Below, in pieces: positions 7,558-16,100 of a stretch of DNA of 64,000 nucleotides. Source of the DNA: Actinomycetospora corticicola. GTDB lineage: Bacteria; Actinomycetota; Actinomycetes; Mycobacteriales; Pseudonocardiaceae. The notes beneath the pieces were generated by a model. The model did not search any database. It saw nothing but the letters and a program-made list of their open reading frames with translations, and had not been told where the DNA came from. Both the position numbers and the translations under genes were made by a program. Location: contig NZ_JACCBN010000001.1 in assembly GCF_013409505.1 (NCBI RefSeq), forward strand, positions 434,001 to 498,000, written 5' to 3'. How positions within the stretch are numbered: position 1 is the stretch's first letter; each line of letters begins with the position of its first letter.

Positions 7558-8742
7558 TCAGGACGCGGCGGTGACCCGGTAGAGGCGTTGCGCCCCCCGG
7601 ATGCCCTTGAACCGTCGGGGCGCGGCCACCCGCCAGCGGAACTCGGTGTCCTCACCGGCCCGCGCGACCACCGCGTCGTGCACGGCGGCCGTGACCACCA
7701 CCTGCCCGGGGCGGGCCGTCGTCGTGACCCGCGACGCGAGGTTGACCGGCGGACCGAACCAGTCGCCGGCGTGCGGCACGCCGATCCCGTTGGCCACGCC
7801 CACCCGGACGTCCGGACGCCCGTCGTCGGCGTCCGACCAGCGCCGCGCGAGCTCGACGGCGGCGCGGACCAGCGCCGTGGTGTCCGAGGACACGAGCATC
7901 ACCGCGTCGCCGATCGTCTTCGCGAGGCGGACCGGGCGCGTGGCGATGTCGGTGGCTGTGGCGGAGAGCTGCTCGGCCACCTCCGAGAGCTCGGCCGCCG
8001 AGACGCTCTCCCCGAGGTCGGTGAACCCGACGAGGTCGGCGAAGCACACCGACACCTCCTGGGCGCCCTGCAGCCGGCCCGCGGTCGACTCCTCGATCGC
8101 GATCGCGTGCGACCGGATGCGGTCGGCGAGGGCCACGGACACGAGGTGGGTGAGGTGCAGCATGTCCTGCTCGGCGATCCGGCGCGCCTCGATCGCGTAG
8201 CGCAGCGCCATCTCCGGTTCGGGTTCCCCGGCGGCCAGCAGCGCCTCGCCGAGCAGCCCGCCCAGCGCGTCGGCCATGTTCAGCACACCGCGTCCGATCG
8301 CCCGGACGACCGGCATCATCTCGTCGTCGGTGAAGCCCAGGGCCCGGTAGCGCTCGATGCGTTCCGCGATCTCGGCGTCCTCGTCGGTGTACATCTCCTC
8401 GTCGGGGTCGGTCGAGACCGGCCGCCCCAGCGCGCGGAACCACTTGGACACGATCTCCGGGTCCTGCCCGGTGTGGGCGCAGATCCCCGACATCGACCAG
8501 CCGTCCTCGGGGGCGAGGGTCCGCTCGATGAGCAGTAGCCCGAGCCGGTCCCGCTCGATCGCCTCGCGCATCGTCTCGATGCCCACGCCGTCGGCCGCGA
8601 GGGCGGAGAGCACCTCGACGCGGATGCGGCGCTGGTCCCCGGTGAGCCCCTCGAGCAGGCCCGCGCGGTCGTAGTCCGTCTCCGCCATCGCCGATCGCAG
8701 GCGCTGCGGGATCGGGAGCGACGTCAGGTGGCGCGGTGGCAC
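7558..8742 (-). CDS. Class III adenylate/guanylate cyclase with N-terminal regulatory domain
   Basis: 394 residues. About residues 20-200 resemble the regulatory domain of soluble mycobacterial cyclases such as Rv1264/Rv2212. The C-terminal ~165 residues are the cyclase homology domain. Metal-binding Asp236 (CFADLVGF) and Asp279 (IGDAVML) are present, Lys275 sits where adenylyl cyclases select adenine, and GPPVNLASRV carries the transition-state Asn and Arg. It should therefore be an active homodimeric cytosolic cAMP synthase. The start may instead be the internal ATG at codon 19. It stands alone, transcribed towards the 7477 hairpin and divergent from pptH. Confidence 0.9.
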   Translation of the reverse strand: MPPRHLTSLPIPQRLRSAMAETDYDRAGLLEGLTGDQRRIRVEVLSALAADGVGIETMREAIERDRLGLLLIERTLAPEDGWSMSGICAHTGQDPEIVSKWFRALGRPVSTDPDEEMYTDEDAEIAERIERYRALGFTDDEMMPVVRAIGRGVLNMADALGGLLGEALLAAGEPEPEMALRYAIEARRIAEQDMLHLTHLVSVALADRIRSHAIAIEESTAGRLQGAQEVSVCFADLVGFTDLGESVSAAELSEVAEQLSATATDIATRPVRLAKTIGDAVMLVSSDTTALVRAAVELARRWSDADDGRPDVRVGVANGIGVPHAGDWFGPPVNLASRVTTTARPGQVVVTAAVHDAVVARAGEDTEFRWRVAAPRRFKGIRGAQRLYRVTAAS

Positions 8743-8795
8743 ACCCTCATCATGACGAATCCCCGCGCGCGCGGCGCGACTACAGTGATCGCCCG

Positions 8796-9716
8796 ATGGG
8801 AGATGCAGCGGACACGGTGACGGGGCCCAGGCTGCTCGCGACGAGCGATCTCCACGTCAACCGCACCGACAACCAGGCGCTCGTGCGGGATCTGCACCCC
8901 TCCGACCCGGGGGACTGGCTGATCGTCGCGGGGGACGTCGCCGACAAGGTCGCCGACATCCGCTGGGCGCTCGCCCTGCTGGCCGACCGCTTCGAGCAGG
9001 TCATCTGGGTCCCGGGCAACCACGACCTCTGGACCCCGCCCGGCGACGACGTCCAGCTCGTCGGCCCCGAGCGCTACGACCATCTCGTGGAGGTCTGTCG
9101 CTCGCTCGGGGTGCTGACCCCCGAGGACGCGTGGCCGGTGTTCGCCGGGCACCTGATCTGCCCGATGTTCCTGCTCTACGACTACTCGTGGCGGGTGCGC
9201 CCCGACATGGCCGGGCTGTCGGTCGAGGACGCGCTCGCCGTCGCCCGCGAGGCCGGGGTGGTGGCCACCGACGAGTTCCTCATGGCCTCGCGCCCGTACG
9301 ACGGGCCCGCCGCGTGGTGTGCCGCGCGCCTGACCGAGACCCGCCGGCGGCTCTCCGAACGTCCCGCGGACCTGCCGACCGTGCTGGTCAACCACTGGCC
9401 GCTCACCGAGCTCCCGCTGCGCGTGCTGCGCCACCCCGAGTTCTCGCTGTGGTGCGGCACCACCGAGACCGCCCGCTGGCACGTCGAGCACGACGCGGCC
9501 GCCGTGGTGTACGGCCACCTCCACGTCCCGCGCACCACCTGGGAGGACGGGGTCCGCTTCGAGGAGGTGTCGGTCGGCTACCCGCGCGAGTGGCAGCGCC
9601 ACGACCTGCTGCGCGGACCGCTGCGCACCATCCTCCCGGCGCCCGAGCCGGAGGTGCCCGACCCCTTCACCGCCTGGGCGCTCCGCCAGGGCGCGCGGTG
9701 GGAGTCGGTGCGGTGA
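8796..9716 (+). CDS. pptH: Metallophosphoesterase, PptH-like (phosphopantetheinyl hydrolase)
   Basis: 306 residues of the calcineurin-like fold. Metal ligands are visible as SDLH (Asp18, His20), GD (46-47), GNHD (74-77), VNHW and YGHLH. Its stop overlaps the start of a phosphopantetheinyl transferase gene by 4 bp. The same pairing occurs in Mycobacterium tuberculosis, where PptH (Rv2795c) removes the 4'-phosphopantetheine that PptT adds to carrier proteins, so I assign that role by synteny and family. The ATG at 8796 follows a TACAGT -10 element (8781-8786), suggesting a leaderless message. Confidence 0.8.
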   Translation: MGDAADTVTGPRLLATSDLHVNRTDNQALVRDLHPSDPGDWLIVAGDVADKVADIRWALALLADRFEQVIWVPGNHDLWTPPGDDVQLVGPERYDHLVEVCRSLGVLTPEDAWPVFAGHLICPMFLLYDYSWRVRPDMAGLSVEDALAVAREAGVVATDEFLMASRPYDGPAAWCAARLTETRRRLSERPADLPTVLVNHWPLTELPLRVLRHPEFSLWCGTTETARWHVEHDAAAVVYGHLHVPRTTWEDGVRFEEVSVGYPREWQRHDLLRGPLRTILPAPEPEVPDPFTAWALRQGARWESVR

Positions 9717-10378
9717 ACCCGCTGGCAGACGTCCTGCCCGCGACCGTGGTCACCGCGGTGCGTCTCGACGACGCCGGGACCGGCCCGCTGCATCCCGACG
9801 AGGAGCCTGCCGTCGCGAAGGCCGTCGCCACGCGCCGGGCGGAGTTCACCACCGCCCGCCGCTGTGCCCGGGACGCCCTGGCCTCGCTCGGCGCCGCGGC
9901 CGACGCGGTGCCGGTGGGGGAGAAGCGGTCGCCGGTCTGGCCGCCGGGCGTGGTCGGCTCGATCACGCACACGGTGGGCTTCCGCGGCGCGGCGGTGGCG
10001 TGGTCCGCCCAGGTGCGCTCGGTGGGTGTGGACGCCGAGCAGCACGGGCCCCTGCCCGACGGCGTGCTCGAGGCGGTGTCCTCGGCGGGGGAGCGGTCGG
10101 TCCTCGCCGCGCTGGCGGCCGACCACCCATACGTCCACTGGGACCGGCTGCTCTTCTCGGCGAAGGAGTCGGTCTACAAGACCTGGTTCCCGCTGACCGG
10201 CCGCTGGCTGGGCTTCGAGGAGGCGTTCCTGACGCCGGGTCCCGACGGCACCTTCCGCGCGGAGCTGCTCGTGCCCGGGCCGGTCGTCGACGGGGTCACG
10301 GTGTCGGAGTTCCACGGCCGCTGGACCGTGTCCGGCGCCCACCTCGTGACGGCGATCGCGCTGCCGCCGCAGGGCTGA
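9713..10378 (+). CDS. pptT: 4'-phosphopantetheinyl transferase, PptT/EntD-like
   Basis: 221 residues starting at the GTG that overlaps the PptH stop. The Sfp/EntD signatures are present: VGVDAE (Mg ligands Asp107 and Glu109) and FSAKESVYK (Lys151, Glu152, Lys156), with the CoA-contacting GSITHT near 82-87. It transfers phosphopantetheine from CoA onto acyl and peptidyl carrier domains of fatty-acid, polyketide and non-ribosomal peptide synthases. Coupled translation with its hydrolase means activation and removal are made together. The MbtH gene at 43897 indicates that NRPS clients exist in this genome. Confidence 0.9.
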   Translation: MNPLADVLPATVVTAVRLDDAGTGPLHPDEEPAVAKAVATRRAEFTTARRCARDALASLGAAADAVPVGEKRSPVWPPGVVGSITHTVGFRGAAVAWSAQVRSVGVDAEQHGPLPDGVLEAVSSAGERSVLAALAADHPYVHWDRLLFSAKESVYKTWFPLTGRWLGFEEAFLTPGPDGTFRAELLVPGPVVDGVTVSEFHGRWTVSGAHLVTAIALPPQG

Positions 10379-10390
10379 CCGGGCCCGCCC

Positions 10391-10542
10391 GCGAGATTTA
10401 CATGGGGCAGATTCCGGCGCGCGCGGAGTTGCGTGGTGTCACTCTCGCGGCGGCCGGGCCTGGCGTGGTGGCCCGCCCCGTCGCGAGGTTCACGTAGGGC
10501 AGGTTCCGGGCCGCGCGAACCTGCCTGGTGTCACTCTCGTGG
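10391..10542. repeat. Two diverged copies of a ~60-bp palindromic element
   Basis: Copy one (about 10391-10450) and copy two (about 10483-10542) share the same order of words: GCGAG, TTCACGTAGGGCAG or its variant, a G/C core, then TGGTGTCACTCTCG. Copy two can fold on itself: GGCAGGTTC pairs with GAACCTGCC, flanked by GTTCAC...GTGTCAC and CGAG...CTCG. They fill the gap between the convergent pptT and sbcC-like genes and probably terminate both. Confidence 0.7.
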
Positions 10543-10561
10543 TGGGCGGCCACACGCGGAG

Positions 10562-13402
10562 TCAGCCGGTCTCGCGGAAGCCGTCCTGATCGGATGACCC
10601 GGCCTCGTCGTCGTCCCGGTCCTGCTCCGCGTCGGCCACGGCCTGCGGCGGCGGGTAGGACGGGTTGAGCGTGACCGTGCGGGTGGCGCCGATGCCCCGG
10701 TAGCGCGCGGGTGTGCAGGTGAGCACCACCACCTGGTGCGACGAGCCGGCCGCCGCGGCCCCGAACACGGCCGCGAGCCGTTCCAGCCGGCCCGGGTCCG
10801 AGTGCCCGAGCGCGTCGTCGATGAGTACCGGCACGCCGTCCTCGGCGTCCACGAGCGCGGCCACCGCCAAGCGGGCGCAGAGCCCGAGTTGTTCCTTCGC
10901 CCCGCTCGACAAGGCGTCGAAGGGCACCGTGACGCCGTTCAGCGTGCGCGACACGATCCGCAGCGCCGGGTCGACCTCCAACGCCAGGGACGGCCCGAAC
11001 ACGATGCGCGCCAGACGCTCCACCTCGCGCCGGAACGGGGCGACGTACGCCCGCCGCACCTCGTCACGTCGGCGCGCCAGGGTCTCGTGCAGGCGGGTCG
11101 CCGCCGCGGCACGGCGGGACACCGACGCGTGCTCGCGCTCCGCGGCCGCGAGTTCGGACCGGGCGGCGACCAACCGGTCGTGCCGGCCCTCGCCCCCGGC
11201 GACCTGGAGACGGCCGGTGACCTCCGCCCGTCGCCGCTCGACGTCGGCGGTGCGGGAGGACAGCGACTCGACGGCTCGCTTCGCCGTGGCGTACAGCGCC
11301 TCCACCGTGGTCGGGTCGTCCGCCTCCAGGGCAGCGGCCCGCTGCTCGTGGTCGGCCTCGTAGCGCCGGGCGCGGGCGAGGGCGTCCGTCGCCGCCGCGG
11401 CCAGCGCCTCGTCGGTGTGCTCCGCCCGGGCGTCGCGCAGCTCGGCAGCGCGCCGGTCGGCCTCGCTCCGGGCCACCGCCAATGCCGTGCGGGCGGCCAC
11501 GACCTCCGCGCCCGCCGTCGTCACCGACGCGTCGAGCCGGCGCCAGGCCTCCTCGGCGCCGCGGGCCTCCCGGTGGGCCTCGTCGGCGACGTCGAGGGTG
11601 CGGACCGCCTCGACCCGCAGCGGCTCGAGGTCCTCGGGTTCCGGGTCGGCGGACGCGTCGTCGAGCAGCCCCGCCTCCTCGAACAGGCCCGGCTCGTCGG
11701 TCGCCGGACGGCGCGCGCCGCGCCGCCGGACCGGCTCGGGCGCGACCTCGGCCGGGACCCGCTCGGCGAGCACCGCGATCGCGGCGCGCACGTCGTCGAG
11801 CGACCGGCCGTCCAGCTCGCGTTCCACCACGGCGGCGAGCTCCCGCACGCGGGCCGCCGCCTCCCCGGCCGTCCGCAGCGCCACGCGCGCCTCGGCGACG
11901 TCGGCCACCCCGAGCGCCGTGCACGCCTCGTCCCGGGCGGCGCGGGCTTCAGCGACCCGGCGTCGGGCGGCCGCACCGTCGAGACCCGGCCGCACCGTCA
12001 TCCGCACCACGCCCGGGACGTCGATCGCGACCGCGTCCGCCACCGGCAGCGTGGTGCTCCCGCCCGCGTCGATCTCCCGCTCGACGCCATCGACGGCCAG
12101 CGTGGTCCGTGCGGCGGTCCCGGTGAGCTCGACCGTCGCCGCGCCCGCGGCGAGTTCGGCCTCGGCCTGCACCACGGCGCGGTCGAGCCCTTCCAGGCGG
12201 TCGACCGCGGCGGCGTCGGCGCAGGGCCCGCCGGCGGCGCGCGCAGCCTCCCGACGGGCCTCCTCGGCGGTCCCGGCCCGCCGCAGCCGACCGCGCAGGT
12301 CGGCGAGCTCGGTCCGGTCGCGGGCGAGCGTCAGGGCCTCGGCGGCCGCGCGGGCCGCTGCGGTGGCGGCGTCGGAGGCCGCGACCGCGCGATCGGCCTC
12401 GGCCCGCCGTTCCGCGAGGTCCTCCCGGCGGGCGTGGTCCCCGGTCTCCAGACCCGCCAGGGTCCGCCCGGCCTGGTCGGCGGCCCGCTCCGCGGCCTCG
12501 GCGGCCGCGACGAGCCGGGCCCGGGCGTCCTGGCGTTCGGTGGCACGGCCGGCCCGCTCCCGCGCGGCCTCGGCCCGTTCCGCACTGGTGGCGACCTCCT
12601 GCTGCCGGGCCTGGAGCGCCGACCAGCGGTCCTCCAGCTCGCGGACCCGGTCGTTCTGCCCGCGCCGCTCCTCGGCCAACGCCGTGGCCTCGCGGTCGAG
12701 GTCGGCGCGCAGCTCGACGTCGCGTTCGACCTCGGACACCGAGGCCGCGGCGACCTCGGCCTCGGTGCGCGCGGCGGCCACCCGCTCGCCGGCCTCCCGC
12801 AGCGGCCCGACCGGCCGGCCGTGGCCGCCGAGGTAGCGCCGGACCTCCGCGAGTGCCCGTTCGACGAGGCCCTCCGCGGCCGCGTCCGCCGCGGGCCCCA
12901 CCGCCTCGGCGCCCGCACCGCCCGCCGCCCGGTCGAGCGCCCGGGTCAGCGCGTCGTGCCCGCCGAGGTCGGCCTGGCCGAGCGGGGTGTGCTGCTCGAC
13001 CCGCAGCGCGAGCCACAGGTCGCGGTCCATCGTCTCGTCGAGGATCGCGAGCAACCGGTCGTGTGCCTCGCGGCCGGTGAGCTGCTCGGTCGAGGGGCCC
13101 GTGACGGTCAGCTCGGTGAGCCTGCGCCGCAGCCACCGCTTCCGGTAGACGACGCGGTACGGCCCGGTGACGAACTCGGCCTCCACCTCGGGCCCGGCGT
13201 CGCGACCGGACGGGGCCGCGGCGCGGACCGGCGCGGCCTTCGAGTCGTCGCGGAAGTCGATCAGCAGGTCCAGGGCGACGACGGTGGAGGTCTTGCCGAC
13301 CTCGTTCTCGCCCTCGAGCACCGTCACGCCGGACTCGGCGAGGTGGACCTCGCGGTCGTGCACCCCGCGGAAGTCGCGCAGGCGGATGCGGAGCAGCCTC
13401 AC
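10562..13402 (-). CDS. SbcC/YhaN-like AAA ATPase of a DNA-repair nuclease complex
   Basis: 946-residue SMC/Rad50-type ATPase. The Walker A loop is GENEVGKTST near residues 31-40. A very long Glu/Arg/Ala-rich coiled coil follows, then the ABC signature LSSGAKEQLGL and Walker B PVLIDDALGHSD close to the C terminus. The start is the GTG at 13402, which overlaps the TGA of the partner nuclease gene. No CxxC zinc hook is visible at the coil tip, unlike classical Rad50/SbcC and as in YhaN proteins. With the nuclease it should process double-strand ends or hairpins. Confidence 0.85.
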   Translation of the reverse strand: MRLLRIRLRDFRGVHDREVHLAESGVTVLEGENEVGKTSTVVALDLLIDFRDDSKAAPVRAAAPSGRDAGPEVEAEFVTGPYRVVYRKRWLRRRLTELTVTGPSTEQLTGREAHDRLLAILDETMDRDLWLALRVEQHTPLGQADLGGHDALTRALDRAAGGAGAEAVGPAADAAAEGLVERALAEVRRYLGGHGRPVGPLREAGERVAAARTEAEVAAASVSEVERDVELRADLDREATALAEERRGQNDRVRELEDRWSALQARQQEVATSAERAEAARERAGRATERQDARARLVAAAEAAERAADQAGRTLAGLETGDHARREDLAERRAEADRAVAASDAATAAARAAAEALTLARDRTELADLRGRLRRAGTAEEARREAARAAGGPCADAAAVDRLEGLDRAVVQAEAELAAGAATVELTGTAARTTLAVDGVEREIDAGGSTTLPVADAVAIDVPGVVRMTVRPGLDGAAARRRVAEARAARDEACTALGVADVAEARVALRTAGEAAARVRELAAVVERELDGRSLDDVRAAIAVLAERVPAEVAPEPVRRRGARRPATDEPGLFEEAGLLDDASADPEPEDLEPLRVEAVRTLDVADEAHREARGAEEAWRRLDASVTTAGAEVVAARTALAVARSEADRRAAELRDARAEHTDEALAAAATDALARARRYEADHEQRAAALEADDPTTVEALYATAKRAVESLSSRTADVERRRAEVTGRLQVAGGEGRHDRLVAARSELAAAEREHASVSRRAAAATRLHETLARRRDEVRRAYVAPFRREVERLARIVFGPSLALEVDPALRIVSRTLNGVTVPFDALSSGAKEQLGLCARLAVAALVDAEDGVPVLIDDALGHSDPGRLERLAAVFGAAAAGSSHQVVVLTCTPARYRGIGATRTVTLNPSYPPPQAVADAEQDRDDDEAGSSDQDGFRETG

Positions 13403-14532
13403 CGGGTCACCGCCAGCCGGTGGAGCAGGGCGAGCGCGTCGAGGGCCTCCGGGTCGGTCGCCTCCGCGAGCTCGCGGGCCGCGTCGGCGGCGAAGCCGGT
13501 GAGCCCGAGCGCCTCGACGTCCGCGTCGTCGGGGCGCGTGGCCACCCCCGCGACGTCCACCTCCAGGGCCGCGAGCACCGGGGCGTGCGCCTCGACGACC
13601 TCGTCGAGCCGGGCACGCTGCCGCAGCGTCACCGTGCCCTCGAGCACCAGCCGCAGCGCGGTGCGTTCCGGGGCGTCGAGCGCGTCGAGCCGAGCGTCGA
13701 GCGCCGCGAGGTCCTCGTCGGTGTCGACCACCGCGTGCTCGCGGACGAAGGCCCACCGCCCGACCCGCACCGGCCGCACCGACGCCGCCCCGTCGGCCCC
13801 GACGTCGACCACCAGCACGTTGCCGGGATCGGTCTCCTCGTGCGAGGTGACCTCGGGCGCGCCCGAGTACGCGATCCGCGGCTCGCCGTGCAGCTGCCAG
13901 GTGGAGTGCCGGTCGCCCAGCGCCACGTAGTGGACCCGCCCGTCGGCGAGCGCCGCGCGGCACTCGGCCGTGTGGATCACCGCCGGGTTCCGGTCGTCCG
14001 GGCTCAGGACGTCGACCGCGCCGTGCCCGGCGAGCACCCGCACCACGCCCTCGGGCGCCGGGTCGAGCGCCCGCAGCCGGTCGGCCACGAGGTCGGAGAG
14101 CGGGCGCTTCGTGGCCCAGGTCGCCGCGACGACCTCGACACCGGGCGCCACCTCGTGCACGCCGGGACGGTCGAGCACCGTCACGTGCGGCGGGCACCGC
14201 CGAGCGAAGTCCGCTCGGCGCATCACGAGCGAGGCGTCGGCGGGATCGTGGTTCCCGGGCAGGAGCAGCACCGGCACGGTGAAGGAGCGCAGCGCCTCGC
14301 ACGCGCGGCCCACCACGTCGGGGCCCACGAGGTTCGACTCGAACACGTCCCCGCACACGACGACGAAGGCCGCACCCTCCTCGGCCGCGACCCGACCGAG
14401 CGCGGTCACCGCGTCGAGGCGGGCCTGCGCGAAGCGTGCCTGCGCCTCACCGACCGCCTGCCCGACCCGACCCGCGCCGAGGAACCGCCGGGTCATCCCC
14501 AGCTGCCAGTCGGCGGTGTGGACGAAGCGCAT
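13399..14532 (-). CDS. SbcD/YhaO-like DNA-repair exonuclease subunit
   Basis: 377 residues from an ATG at 14532 behind a strong GGAGGTGA ribosome site 5 nt upstream, which decides this start over longer in-frame options. Metallophosphoesterase motifs are HTADWQLG (Gln replaces the second His of classical SbcD, as in YhaO types), VVCGDVFES, GNHDPAD, AGHGAVD and ALGDRHS. It is translationally coupled to the ATPase gene downstream and forms the Mre11-like half of that complex, acting on DNA ends in the nucleoid. Confidence 0.88.
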   Translation of the reverse strand: MRFVHTADWQLGMTRRFLGAGRVGQAVGEAQARFAQARLDAVTALGRVAAEEGAAFVVVCGDVFESNLVGPDVVGRACEALRSFTVPVLLLPGNHDPADASLVMRRADFARRCPPHVTVLDRPGVHEVAPGVEVVAATWATKRPLSDLVADRLRALDPAPEGVVRVLAGHGAVDVLSPDDRNPAVIHTAECRAALADGRVHYVALGDRHSTWQLHGEPRIAYSGAPEVTSHEETDPGNVLVVDVGADGAASVRPVRVGRWAFVREHAVVDTDEDLAALDARLDALDAPERTALRLVLEGTVTLRQRARLDEVVEAHAPVLAALEVDVAGVATRPDDADVEALGLTGFAADAARELAEATDPEALDALALLHRLAVTR

Positions 14533-14642
14533 GCTCACCTCCCCGCACGAGCACCGTAGGCCGCGTGGCCGGTGGCCCTCCCACCGACACCCCACGGCGA
14601 CCATGATCAGGAGAGCACAGGGGTCCGACAGTCACGTCCGGA

Positions 14643-15194
14643 TCAGGTCAACGCGTCGAGATCGAGCGTCACGCCGAGTTGCAGCGCCGCCGTCCCGCGG
14701 TGCACCGCCACCTGCCGGTACCCGCCCTCCACGAGGGAGAACTCGGTCAGCTCCACCGGCGGCCCCGGGTCGACCACCAGGTAGGTCGGGATCCCGGCGT
14801 CGGCGTACTCGTGGAACTTGACGATCCGGTCGAGCCGGCGGCTGCCGGGTGAGAGGACCTCGACCGCGGCGAGGACCTCGTCCGCCGTCCACCGCGGCAC
14901 GGTCGCGGAGACGTCCGGTCCGACCAGGACGACGTCGGGCGCGCGCACGGTGGCGGCGGGCGCGTCCTCGATCACGACCTCGACCTCGGGGAACGCCTCC
15001 CACCGGCCGTCGGCGCCGTCGTCGAGCTGCGTGAGGAGGCGCTTCACGATGCGTTGGTGGACGGGGAGCGGCTTCGGGGCCACCAGCAGGACTCCTTCGG
15101 CCAGCTCGATCTGCCGACCGGAGTCCTCGGGGAGCGCGTCCCACTGCGCCAGGTCGAGGAGGTGGCCGGGATAGACGATGGACACGAGGCTCAC
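14643..15194 (-). CDS. Uma2-family putative endonuclease (DUF820)
   Basis: 183 residues with the PD-(D/E)xK-type layout of Uma2 proteins: FPEVEVVIED, VRAPDVVLVGPD and AAVEVLSPGSRRLDRIVKF, where Asp, Glu and Lys of the active site fall, followed by the tail strand IPTYLVVDPG. Family members are common in actinobacteria and cyanobacteria and their biological role is unsettled. Two GTG starts are possible (15194, or 15185 with a better GAAGGGAG spacing). It is divergent from the crotonase gene. Confidence 0.75.
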   Translation of the reverse strand: MSLVSIVYPGHLLDLAQWDALPEDSGRQIELAEGVLLVAPKPLPVHQRIVKRLLTQLDDGADGRWEAFPEVEVVIEDAPAATVRAPDVVLVGPDVSATVPRWTADEVLAAVEVLSPGSRRLDRIVKFHEYADAGIPTYLVVDPGPPVELTEFSLVEGGYRQVAVHRGTAALQLGVTLDLDALT

Positions 15195-15247
15195 ACTCCC
15201 TTCGACGCAGCCCAGCCTAGAACGGTTCCACCTGGCAGGGTCGGCCC

Positions 15248-16045
15248 GTGACCTCCCCGATCCGCGTCGAGACCGGCACCGACCCCGCCCTCGCGGTGGT
15301 GACCGTCGACCACCCGCCGCTGAACCTCTACGACCGTGAGCTGCACACCGCACTCACCGAGGTCGTGACCCAGCTCGAGGCCGAGCGCCCCCGCGGAGCC
15401 CTGTTCCGCGCCGAGGGGAAGGTCGTCAGCGGCGGGGTGAACGTCCGCGACTCGTTCCTGCCGATCGCGCAGAACGGGGACGTCGAGGCCGGGACCCGCT
15501 ACTTCGCCGAGCTCGTCGAGCTGGGGGAGCGCGTCCACCGCCTCCCGTTCCCGACCGTCTTCGCCGCCCACGGCCTCACCCTCACCTGGGCGTTCGAGCT
15601 CGCCCTCGCGTGCGACCTCATCGTCGCCGCCGAATCGGCGAGCTTCGGGCTCATCGAGGCCACGGTCGGCCTCACGCCGGCGATGGGCGGCACGCAACGC
15701 CTCGCGGAGCGCTGCGGCCAGGGCCGCGCCAAGTACTTCGTCATGACGGCGGGTCGCTTCGGCGCCGCGGAGATGGAGCGCTGGGGCGCGGTCGACCGGG
15801 TCGTTCCCGACGACGAGCTCGACGGCTCCGCACGCACGCTCGCCGCGGAGCTCGCGGCCGGCCCGACGGTGGCGCACGCCGCCACCAAGGAGATCCTCGC
15901 GTCGCTGGCCGACGGCGGGCTCGACACCGCCAACGCCCGGACCGCGGGCATCGCCGGGAAGCTCTTCGCCACCGCCGACCTGCGCGGCGCGATGGACTCC
16001 TTCGTCGAGAAGGGCCACGGGCGTGCCGTGTTCCACGGCAGGTGA
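15248..16045 (+). CDS. Enoyl-CoA hydratase/isomerase family protein
   Basis: 265-residue crotonase-fold enzyme. The glutamate-bearing helix GLIEATVGLTPAMGGTQRL is intact and matches the family. The first oxyanion region reads GKVVSGGVNV, and the second reads AAHGLTLTWAFELALACDL, where most members have a run of glycines (GLALGGG). The unusual second segment suggests a modified reaction, such as a dehydratase/lyase or decarboxylase variant. It starts at a GTG and its TGA is the first three bases of the 38-bp palindrome downstream. No pathway neighbours help to name the substrate. Confidence 0.8.
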   Translation: MTSPIRVETGTDPALAVVTVDHPPLNLYDRELHTALTEVVTQLEAERPRGALFRAEGKVVSGGVNVRDSFLPIAQNGDVEAGTRYFAELVELGERVHRLPFPTVFAAHGLTLTWAFELALACDLIVAAESASFGLIEATVGLTPAMGGTQRLAERCGQGRAKYFVMTAGRFGAAEMERWGAVDRVVPDDELDGSARTLAAELAAGPTVAHAATKEILASLADGGLDTANARTAGIAGKLFATADLRGAMDSFVEKGHGRAVFHGR

Positions 16046-16095
16046 GCAGAAAGTGGGGCTATAGCCCCACTTTCTGCTCACGGGCGCGAAAGCGC
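16043..16095. terminator. Perfect 38-bp palindrome plus GCGC-GAAA-GCGC hairpin between convergent genes
   Basis: The bases TGAGCAGAAAGTGGGGC (16043-16059), a TATA centre and the exact complement to 16080 form a perfect palindrome that includes the crotonase TGA. A second hairpin with a GAAA tetraloop follows at 16084-16095, just before the stop of the phosphatase gene. A related element with the same 3' tail is at 37103-37140. Bidirectional termination is the likely role. Confidence 0.8.
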
Positions 16096-16100
16096 ACCCC

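Noticed and set aside
10736-13930. 1,064-codon plus-strand open frame opposite the SbcC/SbcD genes
   Set aside because: It is antisense to two well-supported genes, is dominated by Arg/Gly/Pro, has no domain and no ribosome site. Long antisense frames are expected at this GC content.
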